This document shows positions 42,841 through 54,941 of a stretch of 64,000 nucleotides of DNA, one piece after another. The first letter of the stretch is position 1. Each line of letters opens with the position of its first letter. A program made the translations under genes and the position numbers. The stretch is from Erythroxylum novogranatense (lineage: Eukaryota > Streptophyta > Magnoliopsida > Malpighiales > Erythroxylaceae): NCBI GenBank assembly GCA_029891385.1, contig CM057228.1, positions 58,721,783 to 58,785,782 of the forward strand, in the 5' to 3' direction. Below the pieces are notes generated by a model. It was not told where the DNA came from, did not search any database, and worked only from the letters and a program-made list of their open reading frames with translations.

Positions 42841-45482
42841 TGTCTGGTAGCTGCATACTTTAGTATGTTTTCTAAATGTTTAAATGTGTTTTAAAGTGGT
42901 TTCTTATATGATAATCATGTGTTTAAGAATTAGAATTATATTCTTGTTAGTGTTTTTTATGTATTTTAATTATTTGAATGCTTTAGAGCAAGGATTTGAT
43001 CTTAATATTATGTTTCAAGAATTGATTAATGTGTTTTGTAGTAAATGAAAACATCAAAAAATTAAAGAAAAGATGAAGAAGGACTTGAAGAATAAGAGCA
43101 TGAACGTTCATGCATGATTATTGCACAATCGTGCATGTTAGTTGCATGGAGATAAGCCACAGGATGCACGATGCTGCATTCGCAATGTACGATCGTGCAC
43201 AACTTTTCTAACTTGTGAGTTTTTTGGTACTTTTTACTATTTAGAGTTATTTTTAGAACCAAAATAAGTGAGGAACCCCTTGAAAGAACTCTTGGAGGAT
43301 AAACAAGTATTTAAGGCAAAGAAAAACGTTAGAAAGGAGGCTACACATCATAAACAAGCAGATTAAATTGAAGTCATCAATATCAACTCCAATTTTCTAG
43401 AATTTCCATATCAAGACTTAAAATTGTTTTCTTTCTTTTCTCTTTTTATATTTCATTGTATTGGATGCTAATTTGGATTAGTGGAATTTTGAACATGATT
43501 ATAGATTACTAAATCCATATTAGGGATTATTCTTGAATTGTTTTATTTAACTTTATTCTTGTTCAATTCAATATAGTATTGCTTTGTGGTATTTGTCATG
43601 TTTATACTTGATAAGAAATCAAGAGATTGAATAAAAGTTATATGTTTTAAGTTGCTTAACGAGAGTTGGTACCTTAACAGACCTAGAGTTAATTATCCTT
43701 ATGATTGATTTAAATCCAATTGAGTAGTTAGGAGTACTTTTGTGAATCGAGATGTTGCAATTCAATTATTATCTATTTTAATTGGGATTACTTGATTAGA
43801 TCTTAAGAGACGATAATTAAAACCTTAGGATATCTGGGATCAAGCATAACTAAATTAATATGATAAAAGGAAGACAAAATAAGGATAGAATAACCCCTAA
43901 GTTTCCATTATTGAATAAACTTCATTCTTATTGCTATCTTCACTTATTCAATTGCTTGGTGACATGGTGCATTATTAAACTACTTAAAATAACTAAACCT
44001 ACAACTATAGCAGCTGTAAGTCTAGGCCGATCTCACAGAGAATGTGTATAAAGCTTTTGAAATGAAAATAATAGGTGTTTAGTTCTTTTTGGGAAAGGGG
44101 TTGGATTGGTTTAATAACAAAATAAACTAAAACTAAACTAATGAAAATAAAGAAAATAAAACATGCAAAATTGATGAAAGTAATGAATTCTTTAGGGATT
44201 AGGTTCTTTGGTTCAATCTCAACCTACATCCAATTAGACATATTTCATTGAATTGTTGTCTTCACACCTCTTTTTGAACTACTGGTCGTAGATTAACAAC
44301 AAGCTCTATTAACCCTAAATTTCCCTTAGGCTATATTTAATTAAGAGACGCTCGTCAATTAAACTTAGCTATCGAACAACCCAGGAGACATTCTCTAGAT
44401 TTAATTGGACAACCGCATTACAAATTAGAAAAACAGACCAATCTAAGCAATAACCACATAGGCTTGGATCATTTAACCTAGGTTATGCTATTCCTAATGA
44501 TCTGAAACCATTAGCTTCCATAAATGAAATTTAACATAAAAATTACGGGTTATATTAAAATTCTACCAATGGGTTCATGCACAAACAATTGAATGATAAC
44601 GAGAAATACGATTATCCATACATGAATGCCCAAAGCAATTAACATAGGATAACATAACCAATCCTTAAAAGAGAAAAACAACAAACTTAGTGAGAGATAC
44701 ACTTAATCGGGTTCTTCGGCATTGATGTGACCTCTAAACTGGCGTCAAAAATTCTAACCATCCATCTTCTCCATGGGTCTCCAATGTTGTGGAGCTTTGC
44801 CCCTTCTTCACTTCCAAAAACCCCTCTGCCAATTCTTCAAACTTTTCATACTATCTGTCGTTGCACAACATCTCTTTTATATTAAAAAGTTAGGATTTTT
44901 TTTGGGTGAGCTGGCCACTTCTCATGGTGGTGCAAAACTTCTCATGGGTATGAGTTATGCCTTACACCCATGCAATCCACTTATGGCCATTAGCCATTTC
45001 TTCATCCCTCCTTTTGATATGTTCAACATACATCTCATCTTTCTTAGTGTTTTCCTGTCTTCTCTTGCTTTTAATCTTCTTCTTCTTGCTTCATGAAGAT
45101 AAGTGAATGTGAATATTTGAAAAACAACTCAAATATAATGCTTTTGTCTCACTTTAGCTCTTTTGCTTCTGAATTGTACCTACAAACAAATATAAACTAA
45201 AGTGAATGTCTTAAGCATTTCATATCATTAAACACTAAGTGTTATAGGATAAATTCATAACCAATTAAGCATATATCACTTGGTTTTTATTAGTTTATTT
45301 CAATTTCAATTAATTTATTTTAATTCAATTGATTCAATACTTTATTAATACCTTAGATAAAGAGTATTCTAGTTGTTAGATGACTAATTCAGTCCCTCTG
45401 AGAATGATGTCTTCTATACTACAAGTTACAACATGTATACTTATAGTACAAAATATTTTTATATAAAACTATCAATAAGTTT
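42841..45482 (+). repeat. Athila-like left LTR, interrupted by a solo LTR
   Basis: Homologous to 46575-47906: TAGTATGTTTTCTAAATG, TAGAGCAAGGATTTGATC, AAATTAAAGAAAAGATGAAG and ACAACATGTATACTTATAGT occur in the same order. Without the 1324-bp insertion it is about 1.3 kb. Its right end is followed by TTGACATCGTTG, which differs from the Athila/Tat PBS TTGGCGCCGTTG by three transitions. The left boundary (TGTCTGG at 42841) is set only from alignment with the partner. It includes a perfect 16-bp palindrome at 43098-43113. Confidence 0.65.
43960..45278 (-). repeat. Solo LTR, same family as 14959-16668, reversed
   Basis: Plus-strand reading runs TGACATGGTGC...GCATATATCA, flanked by perfect TSDs CTTGG (43955-43959 and 45279-45283). 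Reversed, it starts TGATATATGCTTAATTGG and contains CCTAGACTTACAGCTGCTAT near its end, matching the 14959-16668 copy. It is 1319 bp against 1710 bp, lacking part of the GC-richer middle. Excision rejoins the Athila-like LTR as in the partner copy. Confidence 0.9.
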
Positions 45483-46574
45483 TTGACATCGTTGTGTCCA
45501 CGTTCCATCTTGTACACCATCATCATCTAAATCTCCCTAAGTGTTCTCGCTTTTGCTATTTATTTATTTATTTTCTCTTTATTTTTATTGTTTCAATTTT
45601 CACATTGAGGACAATGTGTTGTTTAAGTGTGGGGATGTGTATGCTCTTACATGTCAATTGTTTGTGATTTTCTATTTGCATTGTGCTAGTTTTTTATTAG
45701 ATAGCATTGTCTTATCATTTGGTTGTATGATGTGTGCATTGTATGCATGTGACGATGGCATGAATTTAATGGATTGGCTTACCTTCGAATGGTCATTTAA
45801 ATTTTAAAGGCATATTAACTTATGAATTTTGTGTTTTATATGTCTTTAGGATAAATATGCATGTTAATTAGGATATGACACCTATTCTTTTATTTAATGA
45901 CATTTATTTGGATACATTTATAATTACATTTATTTAAATTGTAGGTTTCATTAGTAACCTTTCATGAGACTGACTGACTAAAAAAGAAATAAGGTAGGCT
46001 GAGAAATTGAAAAGAATTGTCAAATAAAATTCCTATTTCGTTGGTCCTTTTTAAGAAAATTAAGTTAAGAATAGAATGTGTAGCTTGTTGAGAGTTTTGA
46101 CATAGGTGAGCAACTAGAAACATTCACGATAAAATATTTTTCTTTGTGTCAAAAGGCAAAAATGATACTCCAACCAAGCTAAATAAAAAACGTAACCTAA
46201 TTGAGTAACTGGGGGCATTCATGACAAGGCATTTGTCTTCGCGTCAAAAGACTAGATGATCGTTAAAGAAAATATAAAAAGATATTGCTTGCAATAAAAT
46301 TAAACCAACTAATCTTTTTAAAATAGAAAAAAATCTCATAAAGGGTTACTTTGTGATAATTTACCTTTTTAATTGATCAATAATAATAAGTGCAAGCTTA
46401 TAAGTGCTATAAGTGCATGAATAAGGGGTCACTATTTTGATTGACGTTAAGTTAATTCCATGAAATTTGATGTCATTGTACCATTATTGCATTGTTGCGT
46501 GATTGTGTGCTTTTGTGTTTTGTTTGTTTGTGGTTTAGTTTTAATTAAGGATAAGAAAGATTTAAGCGTGGGGA
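45483..46574 (+). other. Short interior of the Athila-like element
   Basis: About 1.1 kb with a PBS-like start (TTGACATCGTTGTGTCC) and a purine-rich end (TAAGCGTGGGGA, 46563-46574). The phrase CATTGAGGACAATGTG followed by AAGTGTGGGGATG at 45603-45645 is typical of the PPT-proximal region of Athila/Tat elements. No gag/pol is left. Open frames at 45541-45807 and 46460-46666 have no domain. Confidence 0.55.
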
Positions 46575-47906
46575 TGTTAAAAAGTGTACATCAAAGTATG
46601 TTTTCTAGATGTTTAAATATGTTGTTAAGTGTTTTCTTAGATGATAATCATGTGTTTAAGACATAGAATTGTGCTCTTCTTATTTTTTTATGTGTTTTAA
46701 TCGTTTGACTGTTTTAGAGCAAGGATTTAATCTTAATATTATATTTTAAGAATTGTTTGAAGTGTTTGTTAGTGAGCAGAAATAAGAAAAATTAAAGAAA
46801 AGATGAAGAAGGACTCGAATGCACAATCGTGCATGTTAATCACATAAGGATAAGCCCCTTACTCGTGACAAAGAGTCTAGACAAGATGCACGATGATGCA
46901 TCCATAATACACAATCATATAAAACATTTCTAGCTTGCGAGTTTTTTGTGCTTTTGACAACTCGGGCCTATTTTTGAAACCAAAATTAGTGGGATAAAAC
47001 CTTAAAAGGAACCCTAGAAGCATCAAGAATTATTTAAGGCAAAGAAAAGTATAAAAAAAGGGGGCTGGACATCATAAAGAAGCATATCAAACTCGAAATA
47101 TCAAGATTAACTACAATTTTCCAAAATTTCCAGATAAAAACTTAAAATTGTTTTCTTTCTTTTCTCTTCTTATATTTCATTGTCTTGGATGTTAATTTGG
47201 ATTATTGGGATGTCAAACATGATTATAGATTTCTAAATCCATTTTAGGGATTATTTTTTAATTATTTTCTTTAACTTTATTGTTGTTCAATTCAATATAG
47301 TATTTCTGTATGGTACTTGTCATGCTTATACTTAATAAGAAATCAAGAGATTGAATCAAAGTTATATGTGTTAATTTGTGCAACGAACATTGGTACCTTA
47401 ATAAATCTACAAATAGCATATTAATAAACAATTGAGGAGAGATTTTAGTTGTGAGTTAACTATGCTTAGGATTGTCTAATTGAGTAGTTATGAGTAGTTT
47501 GGTGAATCAAGAGATTGAAATTCAATTGTTCACTATTTCAATTGGGGTTACTTGATTAGATATCAAGATAGGGAAATCAAAATTGTAGTACATATAGGTT
47601 CAATCATAATTGAATTAATAAGATAAAGGGAAGACAAGATAAGGATAAAGTAACCCCTAAGTTTGCATTATTGATTAACTTCATTCTTATTGCTAGCTTC
47701 ACTTATTTAATTGTTTTGTTTTATTATTTTATTTCAGTTTTAGTTAACAAATTTTAATTCAATTCATTTAATCTTTTATTACCTTAGACAAAGTGCATTC
47801 AAATTGTTAGGTAAGTAATCCAATCCTCATGAGAACGATATCTTTTATACTACAACTTACGACTTGTATACTTGTAGTATAAAAGTTTTATATAAAATTG
47901 TTAATA
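46575..47906 (+). repeat. Athila-like right LTR
   Basis: Begins TGTTAAAAAGTG after the purine tract and matches the left LTR to about 47906 (CTTGTATACTTGTAGTATAA near 47860). It is followed by ATGTCGTTAG, again loosely PBS-like, so it could also be the 5' LTR of a further truncated copy. Confidence 0.65.
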
Positions 47907-50210
47907 ATGTCGTTAGTTTATGATTTCACTATTTCTTGTGTCTTCTTTTCTTACATTTAATTTTTATTCTCAGGTCACTCAAAATTTATTGAGAACGAAT
48001 CATTCTTAAGTTCCTTATTCTTTGTTTACTAATTTTTATGTTAATCAAAAAAAGAAGAAAAGAAAATAAAAGTGAAACATTATTATTAAATATTATTTGG
48101 TTTGTCCATAGAAGCCCTAAGAAGGTGCCATCTAAAGTCACATAAAAGTGGTGGTTAATTAAAAATACCTATTACAAATTAGGATTTTAATTCCTCTTCG
48201 ACAAGGACAAGGCATTCAGTACGCTGAATATAATTTTTTTATTAGTCGTATTATCTCTAATATTGTTCAATTCAAACTTTTCATATTCTTTTTCTTGTCT
48301 ATTAGTCTAATTGGGTTCTTTAGTACCATTCTTCTTCTTAGTGAAAGAATTGTACATTCTAATGAATAATTATGCCAAATTTGCATGTGATAATTATAAA
48401 GCTAATACAATAGTAATTAAAAAAGTAATGATAGGAAGACAACTAATTTATAGTGGCTCAGCGAGATAACCCTTAGTTCATGTCCACTCCTTAAGTTTTA
48501 CTTGAAAATCACTGTCTTTTTCTTAACAAGTGAAGTGCAACCCTCTATATAATATCTTTGTTATCATAACTAAAGAGTAACCTTTCATAAATCTTACTTA
48601 AGGTCAAAAGGAACTCTCACATGTGTATCTTAAGTAATTTCACTAATTGTGACAATTCCATAACCATATAACTCAAAATACACCTCTTTTACTAACACTA
48701 ATGAATAAAGGCTCAATTTATGTTGTGTCATATGCAAATACATTCTCTAGCCTTATATAGCTCTTCTCAACCCTCTAGTATGCCCAAAATACCTCCCACA
48801 ATTTTTATATAATCTTCTTATATTTAAAACAACTCCAAATAGTATTAGAAATAAAAACTAATTGTTATAATGATAAGTTACAATAGCATTGATCGACCAT
48901 TCTACAAATTGATTAATCATTCTACACATTAGTTGACCATTTTTGCGATATTGGTCAACCAAAATCATAAATTTATGATCACATTAGTCAACCACTAAAC
49001 TATATTGGTCAACCAATATACACCTAAAAAACCTAATGTTAATCAACCACTAGCTTAGATTAGCTGACTAGTGTGCCTAAAAATAAGTCTTTCAAACTTC
49101 TCAAGTTCTTGCAAGGATTAAAACACATCCCTTTAATAGAACTTAATTGAAAACCATTTAAGAAGTTCTCCAAATATACTCCATCTTCTTATTTTATTCA
49201 TCCTTTGATTGCTTAATTGATTTAATTAGCTCATTTACCCACTTTACCCTTTCATTGAGCTTGATATTTGACATATTAACTTATTGATAGTATAAGGATA
49301 AAAAATATTAGTAGTAACATGGTTCCTTATCTTCAAAACTATGGGTAAGAACCTCAATTGGTCCATCATATTACAACATTCAATTTCCCATAAACCTAAT
49401 ACTACCTTGAAGCAAACTGAGTTATGTTTCATATTCTTTGCTTTTGTTTCTTGTATAGTTTTCAAAGTTCAATCCATGAGAAAGAAAAAAAGTGCAGTGA
49501 AGAAAAAAACTAATCTTTGTACTTTCTCCAAATTTTGTAACTATGAAAATGGTATTTTTCCTTATGGAGTAAAATTAATCATGATCTATTCATGTCCATT
49601 CAAATCCATGCGAGGAAGTGAGAAAGCTATAATCTTTCTAATCCCTTTTTTTCTTTTTTATACCTATTTGCCTTTTTATAACTTCGAAGGCTCAAACTCT
49701 CTCTACGTTCTTGACCAAAATTCCACCACAATCCTTTATAGAATCTTTTCTCATATTCGTTCTACTGTTAGACTTCAATTATTATGTCTAACTCACCAAA
49801 ATCATAGGAAACCCTTAAAGATTATATCTTCAAAGACCAACCTTCTTGTTGAAATTATTTTATTTATGATAATACAGTCAAAAGTTAATTCATTTTGTTG
49901 ATGAATTTGATTAAGAACAAATAATGCAAGATTCAACAGTGATGTTCTAACCAATAAAGCCTCAATTATTAAAATAAGAACAACTAATTATTATGTTACA
50001 ATATAAATTAAAATTTGCAAGAAATTAAGAAATTTTAAATTAGGGACAATGTGTTAGAGTAGTAATTTATCGATGAAATGGGTCATTAGTTTTGGGGAGA
50101 CATGGATTCATGCATCATATGCACGATAAAGCAGTGGAAGTGTCAGAATCTAAATTCTGACCCCATGACATCCCAAAAGGCCAGAATCTCAAATGCATGC
50201 ATAAACAGGT
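47907..50210. other. Transposon debris and unassigned sequence
   Basis: 47907-48380 looks like decayed leader sequence downstream of the Athila-like LTR. 48390-49250 resembles a decayed copia LTR in minus orientation: the order GTGGCTCAGCGAGATAACCC, GTCCACTCCTTAAG, TATAGCTCTTCTCAACC is like the SIRE-type LTR. 49341-49901 is an open frame of 186 residues, rich in Phe, Ile and Lys, with no family I recognise. 50090-50210 is a slightly GC-richer flank of the array. Confidence 0.4.
48933..49012. promoter_or_regulatory. Cluster of TTGACC/TTGACT (W-box-like) words
   Basis: TTGACC at 48933-48938; on the opposite strand GGTCAA at 48953-48958, AGTCAA at 48986-48991 and GGTCAA at 49007-49012. TTGAC(C/T) is the WRKY W-box core. 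They lie within a decayed LTR-like block, so a present function is uncertain. Confidence 0.3.
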
Positions 50211-50708
50211 TGTTGGGACCCGATCCGGAAACCGGATCCCAACCGAAAAACGAAGAACGAAGGAAACGAAATCGAATAGAAACGGAAATTTCGCATTGAA
50301 ATTTCGAATCGGAAATAATCGATACTTAACAAACGGAGCCGACATCCGAGAACAATCAAGAACACAAAAACACATTCGCGTTGGAAACCTAGACTATCCA
50401 AACCGGGTATAATTTTTTTTCCCCCATATTTCATTCCTTTTCTCTTTACTCAATCACATTCAAATCATAATCAATCCATACAATTTCCTTTTTGGAAATT
50501 TATCCTCATATAACACTCAATTCATATAATTTGTCTTAATCACGCAAATCTCATCTTTACCAAACTAACTTCTTAATTCTTATTCTTATCTTAACCCGAT
50601 TTTTACCAAAAATCGGGCAGCATAACAACTGTATTTTGACAACCCAAAAATTCCTGCAAAGGCAAAAATACACTTCTAATATCTCAACCCAACAACACAA
50701 ATCAACAT

Positions 50709-50723
50709 CGGACCTCCCGTCCG
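50709..50723. other. CGGAC-CTCCC-GTCCG hairpin, array copy 1
   Basis: Perfect 5-bp stem. Copy 2 (55438-55452) has its last base changed G to A; copy 3 (60168-60182) keeps the stem. Confidence 0.6.
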
Positions 50724-52460
50724 GAATCCGAAACACCAGCAGAAACGCACATCTAAACTTAACACTTCAAACATCCTCAATCGATCATATAAAATCTCAA
50801 TCAATCCCAACCACATTCAATATCTCAAATCCATATGCAAAATCCACATTCAATATCCAATTACATACATAAAGCATAATCATACTCAGTTATGATCATA
50901 AAATCCATATCCAAGTCTCGAATTCATATACATCCCGTAATAACTGCTTTATATACACAAAAGGCAATTCAAGCCAAAAACAATATCAATTCTCAATTTA
51001 TACAAAAATACAAATGCGGCAAAATCGAACTTGACGCTCTTTCATCCGATCTCCTGCTCAGAAACCTAAAGACGGGGATGAAAGGGGGGGTGAGCTCGGA
51101 AGCTCGTGGGTAACATATTTATAAACTGAATAATAAGCAGAAATCATTTTTCATAACTTTTAGCCAAAGGGCTTATCTTTTCAAACTTTTCAACTTTTCA
51201 AGCATTTTCTTCAAATCTTTCAATTTTCCAAACTTTTCAAATCAAATTTCTATAATTTCATGGTTGAAAACCATTTTTCTCATTTATCAAAATTTCTCAT
51301 AAACATGAATGCAATCACATCAGATCACAAAACACATAAACTCTTAACTCAATACATAAAACACATCAAACGGTTTGGGTTGGTCCGATCGAACGTCATC
51401 GCACATTCTCGATAAGCGATTCATGCAATCGTGAATGGAGGGAGTCTCGAATCGAACGCCTAAGCCACTATGCGGGCAAATGGAGAAGGTTATAAACAAG
51501 TAGAGACAATGCACTGACTCACAAAAGGACCTGACCAAACCCACATAACACATAAGCGGAAAGAGAATTCAAATTGCCCGAAGGCATTTTTTAAAAATCT
51601 TGATTTTCTAAATCTTCATATCATCATATCAAATCGTGTCAAAATGCTTGACACATGCACACATATTCACATTCATTTATATAACAATCATATTCAATTA
51701 CTCAATTAATCGATATCAATCAAATGCATAAAAGGAATGCAAGTATTTCTTTCAACCCACAATCAACATATATTGATGCATAAAAAGATAGTTCACATTT
51801 TAAAAAATGCGAAACACAATTTTCATAAATCTCAGATTCTCAATTTTTCTACAATTTTCCGAATCATTTTCAATTCAAATCCTTTAAAACATAATTTCGA
51901 AATATTATTCTTTTCTTGATTTTCAAAATCACATAATTTACTCATAATTTAAAATATAAATACATCACCCACCTTTAATTGACGCTAATACTTTGTCCAA
52001 AGCACCGAATCTCCAAATTCCTTCTTCTTTCCTCTACTTTAAAATTCCTAAGCCATAATTATCCAAAATAAATATCATAATTCACTTAATTCTTCAAATT
52101 GGACTTAGAAAACACCAATTCCATATAAAATCAATCTATCTAAACCATAAATTCCAAAATCCTCAAATCTTAAAATTGGCCTAAACCAATTTATACAAAT
52201 TCAATATCATAAATAACATAATCCTTAAAATTGATGTCATAATTCATCAATTCATACTAATTCCAAGATATCTAAATCATCAATTTCAAAAATTCCCAAA
52301 TCTCAAATTTTACCTAAACCTTAACTCATATAAATTCAAAATTAAATCAATTCATCATGAAATCTTCCTAAATTAATCATGGAAAACACAAACCCATCAC
52401 CTTTTCCATATTTCTAAACAAAGAAATCACTAAAAACTCAAAGCTCAAATTTTTCCCTTA

Positions 52461-52501
52461 CCTCTTTCTCCTTCAAATTTCGGATTTATAGAGCCTTAGA
52501 G
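52461..52501 (-). promoter_or_regulatory. TATA box and nearby splice donor in array LTR
   Basis: On the minus strand CTATAAATCCG (TATA at 52494-52501) is followed about 33 nt later by GAG|GTAAGGG (intron would start at 52461). TATA sites lie at 57216-57223 and 61932-61939 in the other LTRs. This would place the transcription start about 1.9 kb into the LTR. Inference from motif spacing only. Confidence 0.4.
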
Positions 52502-52899
52502 GGAGTTTCCACCTTCTTTCATCCTTCTTCCTTGAAATCTACTCAAAAACAAACTTCAAATCTCCAAAAATCAAAATCCCAAGCTTTCCCTCTCCTCTTT
52601 GCCGAAATCCCCATTTTTCCTCCACTTTTCTTCCTTTCTTTCTCTCATCATCGTGTTTCATCTTTTTATTCTCTTCTTTTAATTTCTAGCTCCTTCTTTA
52701 CATGACAACTCATCACATTTTGGTGCCATGTCATTAAAATGGTGACTAAAAGACCAAAATGCCCCTCCTTTTAAGCCTATTTCCAAGTTTGTCCCTGCAC
52801 TTCATTTGAAAAATCTGATACCTTGCGTCCAGAATTTGAGCAGCTAAACGAAATAATTTGGGAAAACTTTCTTCTAGAGAAATGTTTCTCTCAATCATA

Positions 52900-54000
52900 C
52901 GAATCCAACGCCACAGACCACGCTCAATTCGGATCAGAAACGAAGAAGTTATAGCCGAAATACTATCGGACCTGTGAAAAATCCGAGACTGAACATTACG
53001 TTAATTTAATTCCAGAACTTAACAATCTTAGGGATGAAATTAAATTTCGATCCCTTCACAAGAGTTGTAGCCCTATATCTTAATTTTATTTGGCCTTAAG
53101 AATCAACTCAATCGGAGTTGTACAGCTCCCGAATTTCGTAAAATACTGAACCATGTTCAGAAAATTATCCAACTTATAACCTATGACCAAATCTCCTACT
53201 TTGGTTCAATCAATCTCTTTCCATTTAATTTCCTAAAAATCATAATTCTTCAAGAAAATGAAATTAATCGTCTTAGGAATCCAACGCTTCGAGAATCGAG
53301 TCAATCGGATGTCGGACGAAGGAATTATAAGCAAAAGATTACAAAAGGGATCGGATTAAAAACAAAGTAACGGAACTTCAAAACTGAACTTTTCAAAAAT
53401 CATATCTCTCGATCCCGAACTCAGAATTTGACAAATTTTGTGTCAATAAAAAGATCAAAGGAAGCTCTACAATTTCCCTGAAGTACTCAAAATCAAATTA
53501 GGTCTCAAAAGAGGTCAAAAACTCAATCAAAGATTTTGTCCAAAACAGCTTTTCCTAAACGACTTCCAATTTTTAATCGCTCATAACTCATAACCCCGAT
53601 ATCGAAAAATTGCAAACTTTAATCAATGGAAAGATAAAAACATCATCTAAAACTTTCATGAAGACCACTTACTCTAATTCAAACTAAATCCGTACAATGA
53701 GTGGCCTCGAAGAATAGAACACACAAATCTATACTTAATAGCATTTTCAAAACAAAGCATATCTTCAGAAAATCATATCTCTCAATCCCGACATCGAAAA
53801 ATAACAAACTTTATATCCACAAAAAGCTCTCGACAGAGGCTACAATTTTCATATTGATCATTTTCTCGAATTTTGCCTAAATAAAAAAGTCAACTTTTTC
53901 TTCAAAAAGTCAAACTCCAAGCGAACTTTGACTGATCATAACTCTCACTTTCGATATCAAAAAATATCAAAATTTATGGTTACAGAAATCTCTTGACATA
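52900..54000 (-). repeat. Degenerate AAAGTT / ATATGATTTT modules in array LTR
   Basis: Four or five diverged ~170-bp segments share, in minus orientation, a GAAAGTTTTAG-like word, a TTTGATATCGGG-like word and GAGAGATATGATTTT or GAGTTATGAGCG. The same arrangement is present in copies 2 and 3 and, in plus orientation, at 1025-1850. Confidence 0.5.
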
Positions 54001-54359
54001 AACTACAAGTTTCCATAAGACAATTTTCTCAAATTTTGCCTCAAACAAAAACTCAACTCTCTCAAGTCAAACTTTCTATCTCCAAAAGTCAACTTTCTTA
54101 ATTTTTTTCCAATTCTCTCACTTTCTTTTTTTATTTCTTGATTTTTCACTCCCATTTCAATTAACTCATTCTCTTTCCTCTCATAATTCATATAAATTCA
54201 TTCAAATATCAAAGTCCTCAAAACTAAACAATTCTTTTCTCATAAATTTTTCCTAATTTAAGCAAATTTTCTTAAATTCATAAATTGTCTCACCAATTTC
54301 TTTCTCATTAATATTCATTTTAATATTTCTAATTATCATCAAAAGTTTGGGGTCCAACA

Positions 54360-54941
54360 TTTCTCTCCCTCTTAAAAGAATTTCGTCCTCGAAATTCATA
54401 CTTAGTCATCAAGTAACACATCCGCCTAACCATAGTCAAATTGCTTTCTTATCCATTTCCCATCACATACATTCTTAACTTAATCACTATTTTTTAATCT
54501 TAATAAACCTTAGGGGACCATCCATCATTTGTCTCATCTTGCAAGGATTCACTTCCTCTTTCTTTAAAGCATAAGCATAGTCAAAATCAATTTATTTCCA
54601 ATCTCATTTGTATTATCACATTCCTAAAATCGATCATGATTCTCATCACTTTAATCAACAATCAATTTAATTCTCCAATTATTTCAGATATATCTTCATA
54701 TCATTTAATCCTACCCTTCAAGTATTTCTTATTTCATCTCATAAATGTGTAAAGTCGAATCATCCAAATTCATCTCAAAATTCTCATCGCATAATGCCAT
54801 CATGAACTTCAAATCTCAAGTTCATTAACACACGCCTAAAATCAATCAAAGTTCTTAACCTCACTCAAACAATCACTAAATTCATTCTTACTAACCATAT
54901 GGCCCAAATATGATCATAATACTGGGCTCTGATACCATCTA
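54360..54941 (-). other. Array interior 1 (582 bp, non-coding) with PPT and PBS
   Basis: Minus-strand purine tract CTTTTAAGAGGGAGAGAAA borders LTR 1 (54360-54378). The PBS TGGTATCAGAGC (minus) is at 54926-54937, 4 bp from LTR 2. The PPT side keeps the GAATTTCGAGGACGAAATTC phrase seen at the 3' end of chromovirus pol. No ORF with a domain. Confidence 0.92.

Larger units (their letters stand above)
50211..54359 (-). repeat. Array LTR copy 1 (4149 bp)
   Basis: Plus-strand reading runs TGTTGGGACCCGATCC...TTGGGGTCCAACA. It contains the hairpin at 50709-50723, a TATA-like CTATAAAT (minus) at 52494-52501, and GAAAGTT/ATATGATTTT-type modules at 52900-54000. Open frames at either end (for example 50102-50434, 54003-54191) have no domain. 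Confidence 0.93.

Noticed and set aside
49341..49901. 186-residue plus-strand open frame
   Set aside because: No recognisable family, strongly AT-driven composition (Phe/Ile/Lys), no promoter or splice context, and it lies in transposon debris.
50102..50434. Overlapping open frames at the left edge of the array, repeated at 54910-55183 and 59645-59914
   Set aside because: They cross the LTR boundary, so they cannot be an ancestral gene; they repeat only because the LTR does.
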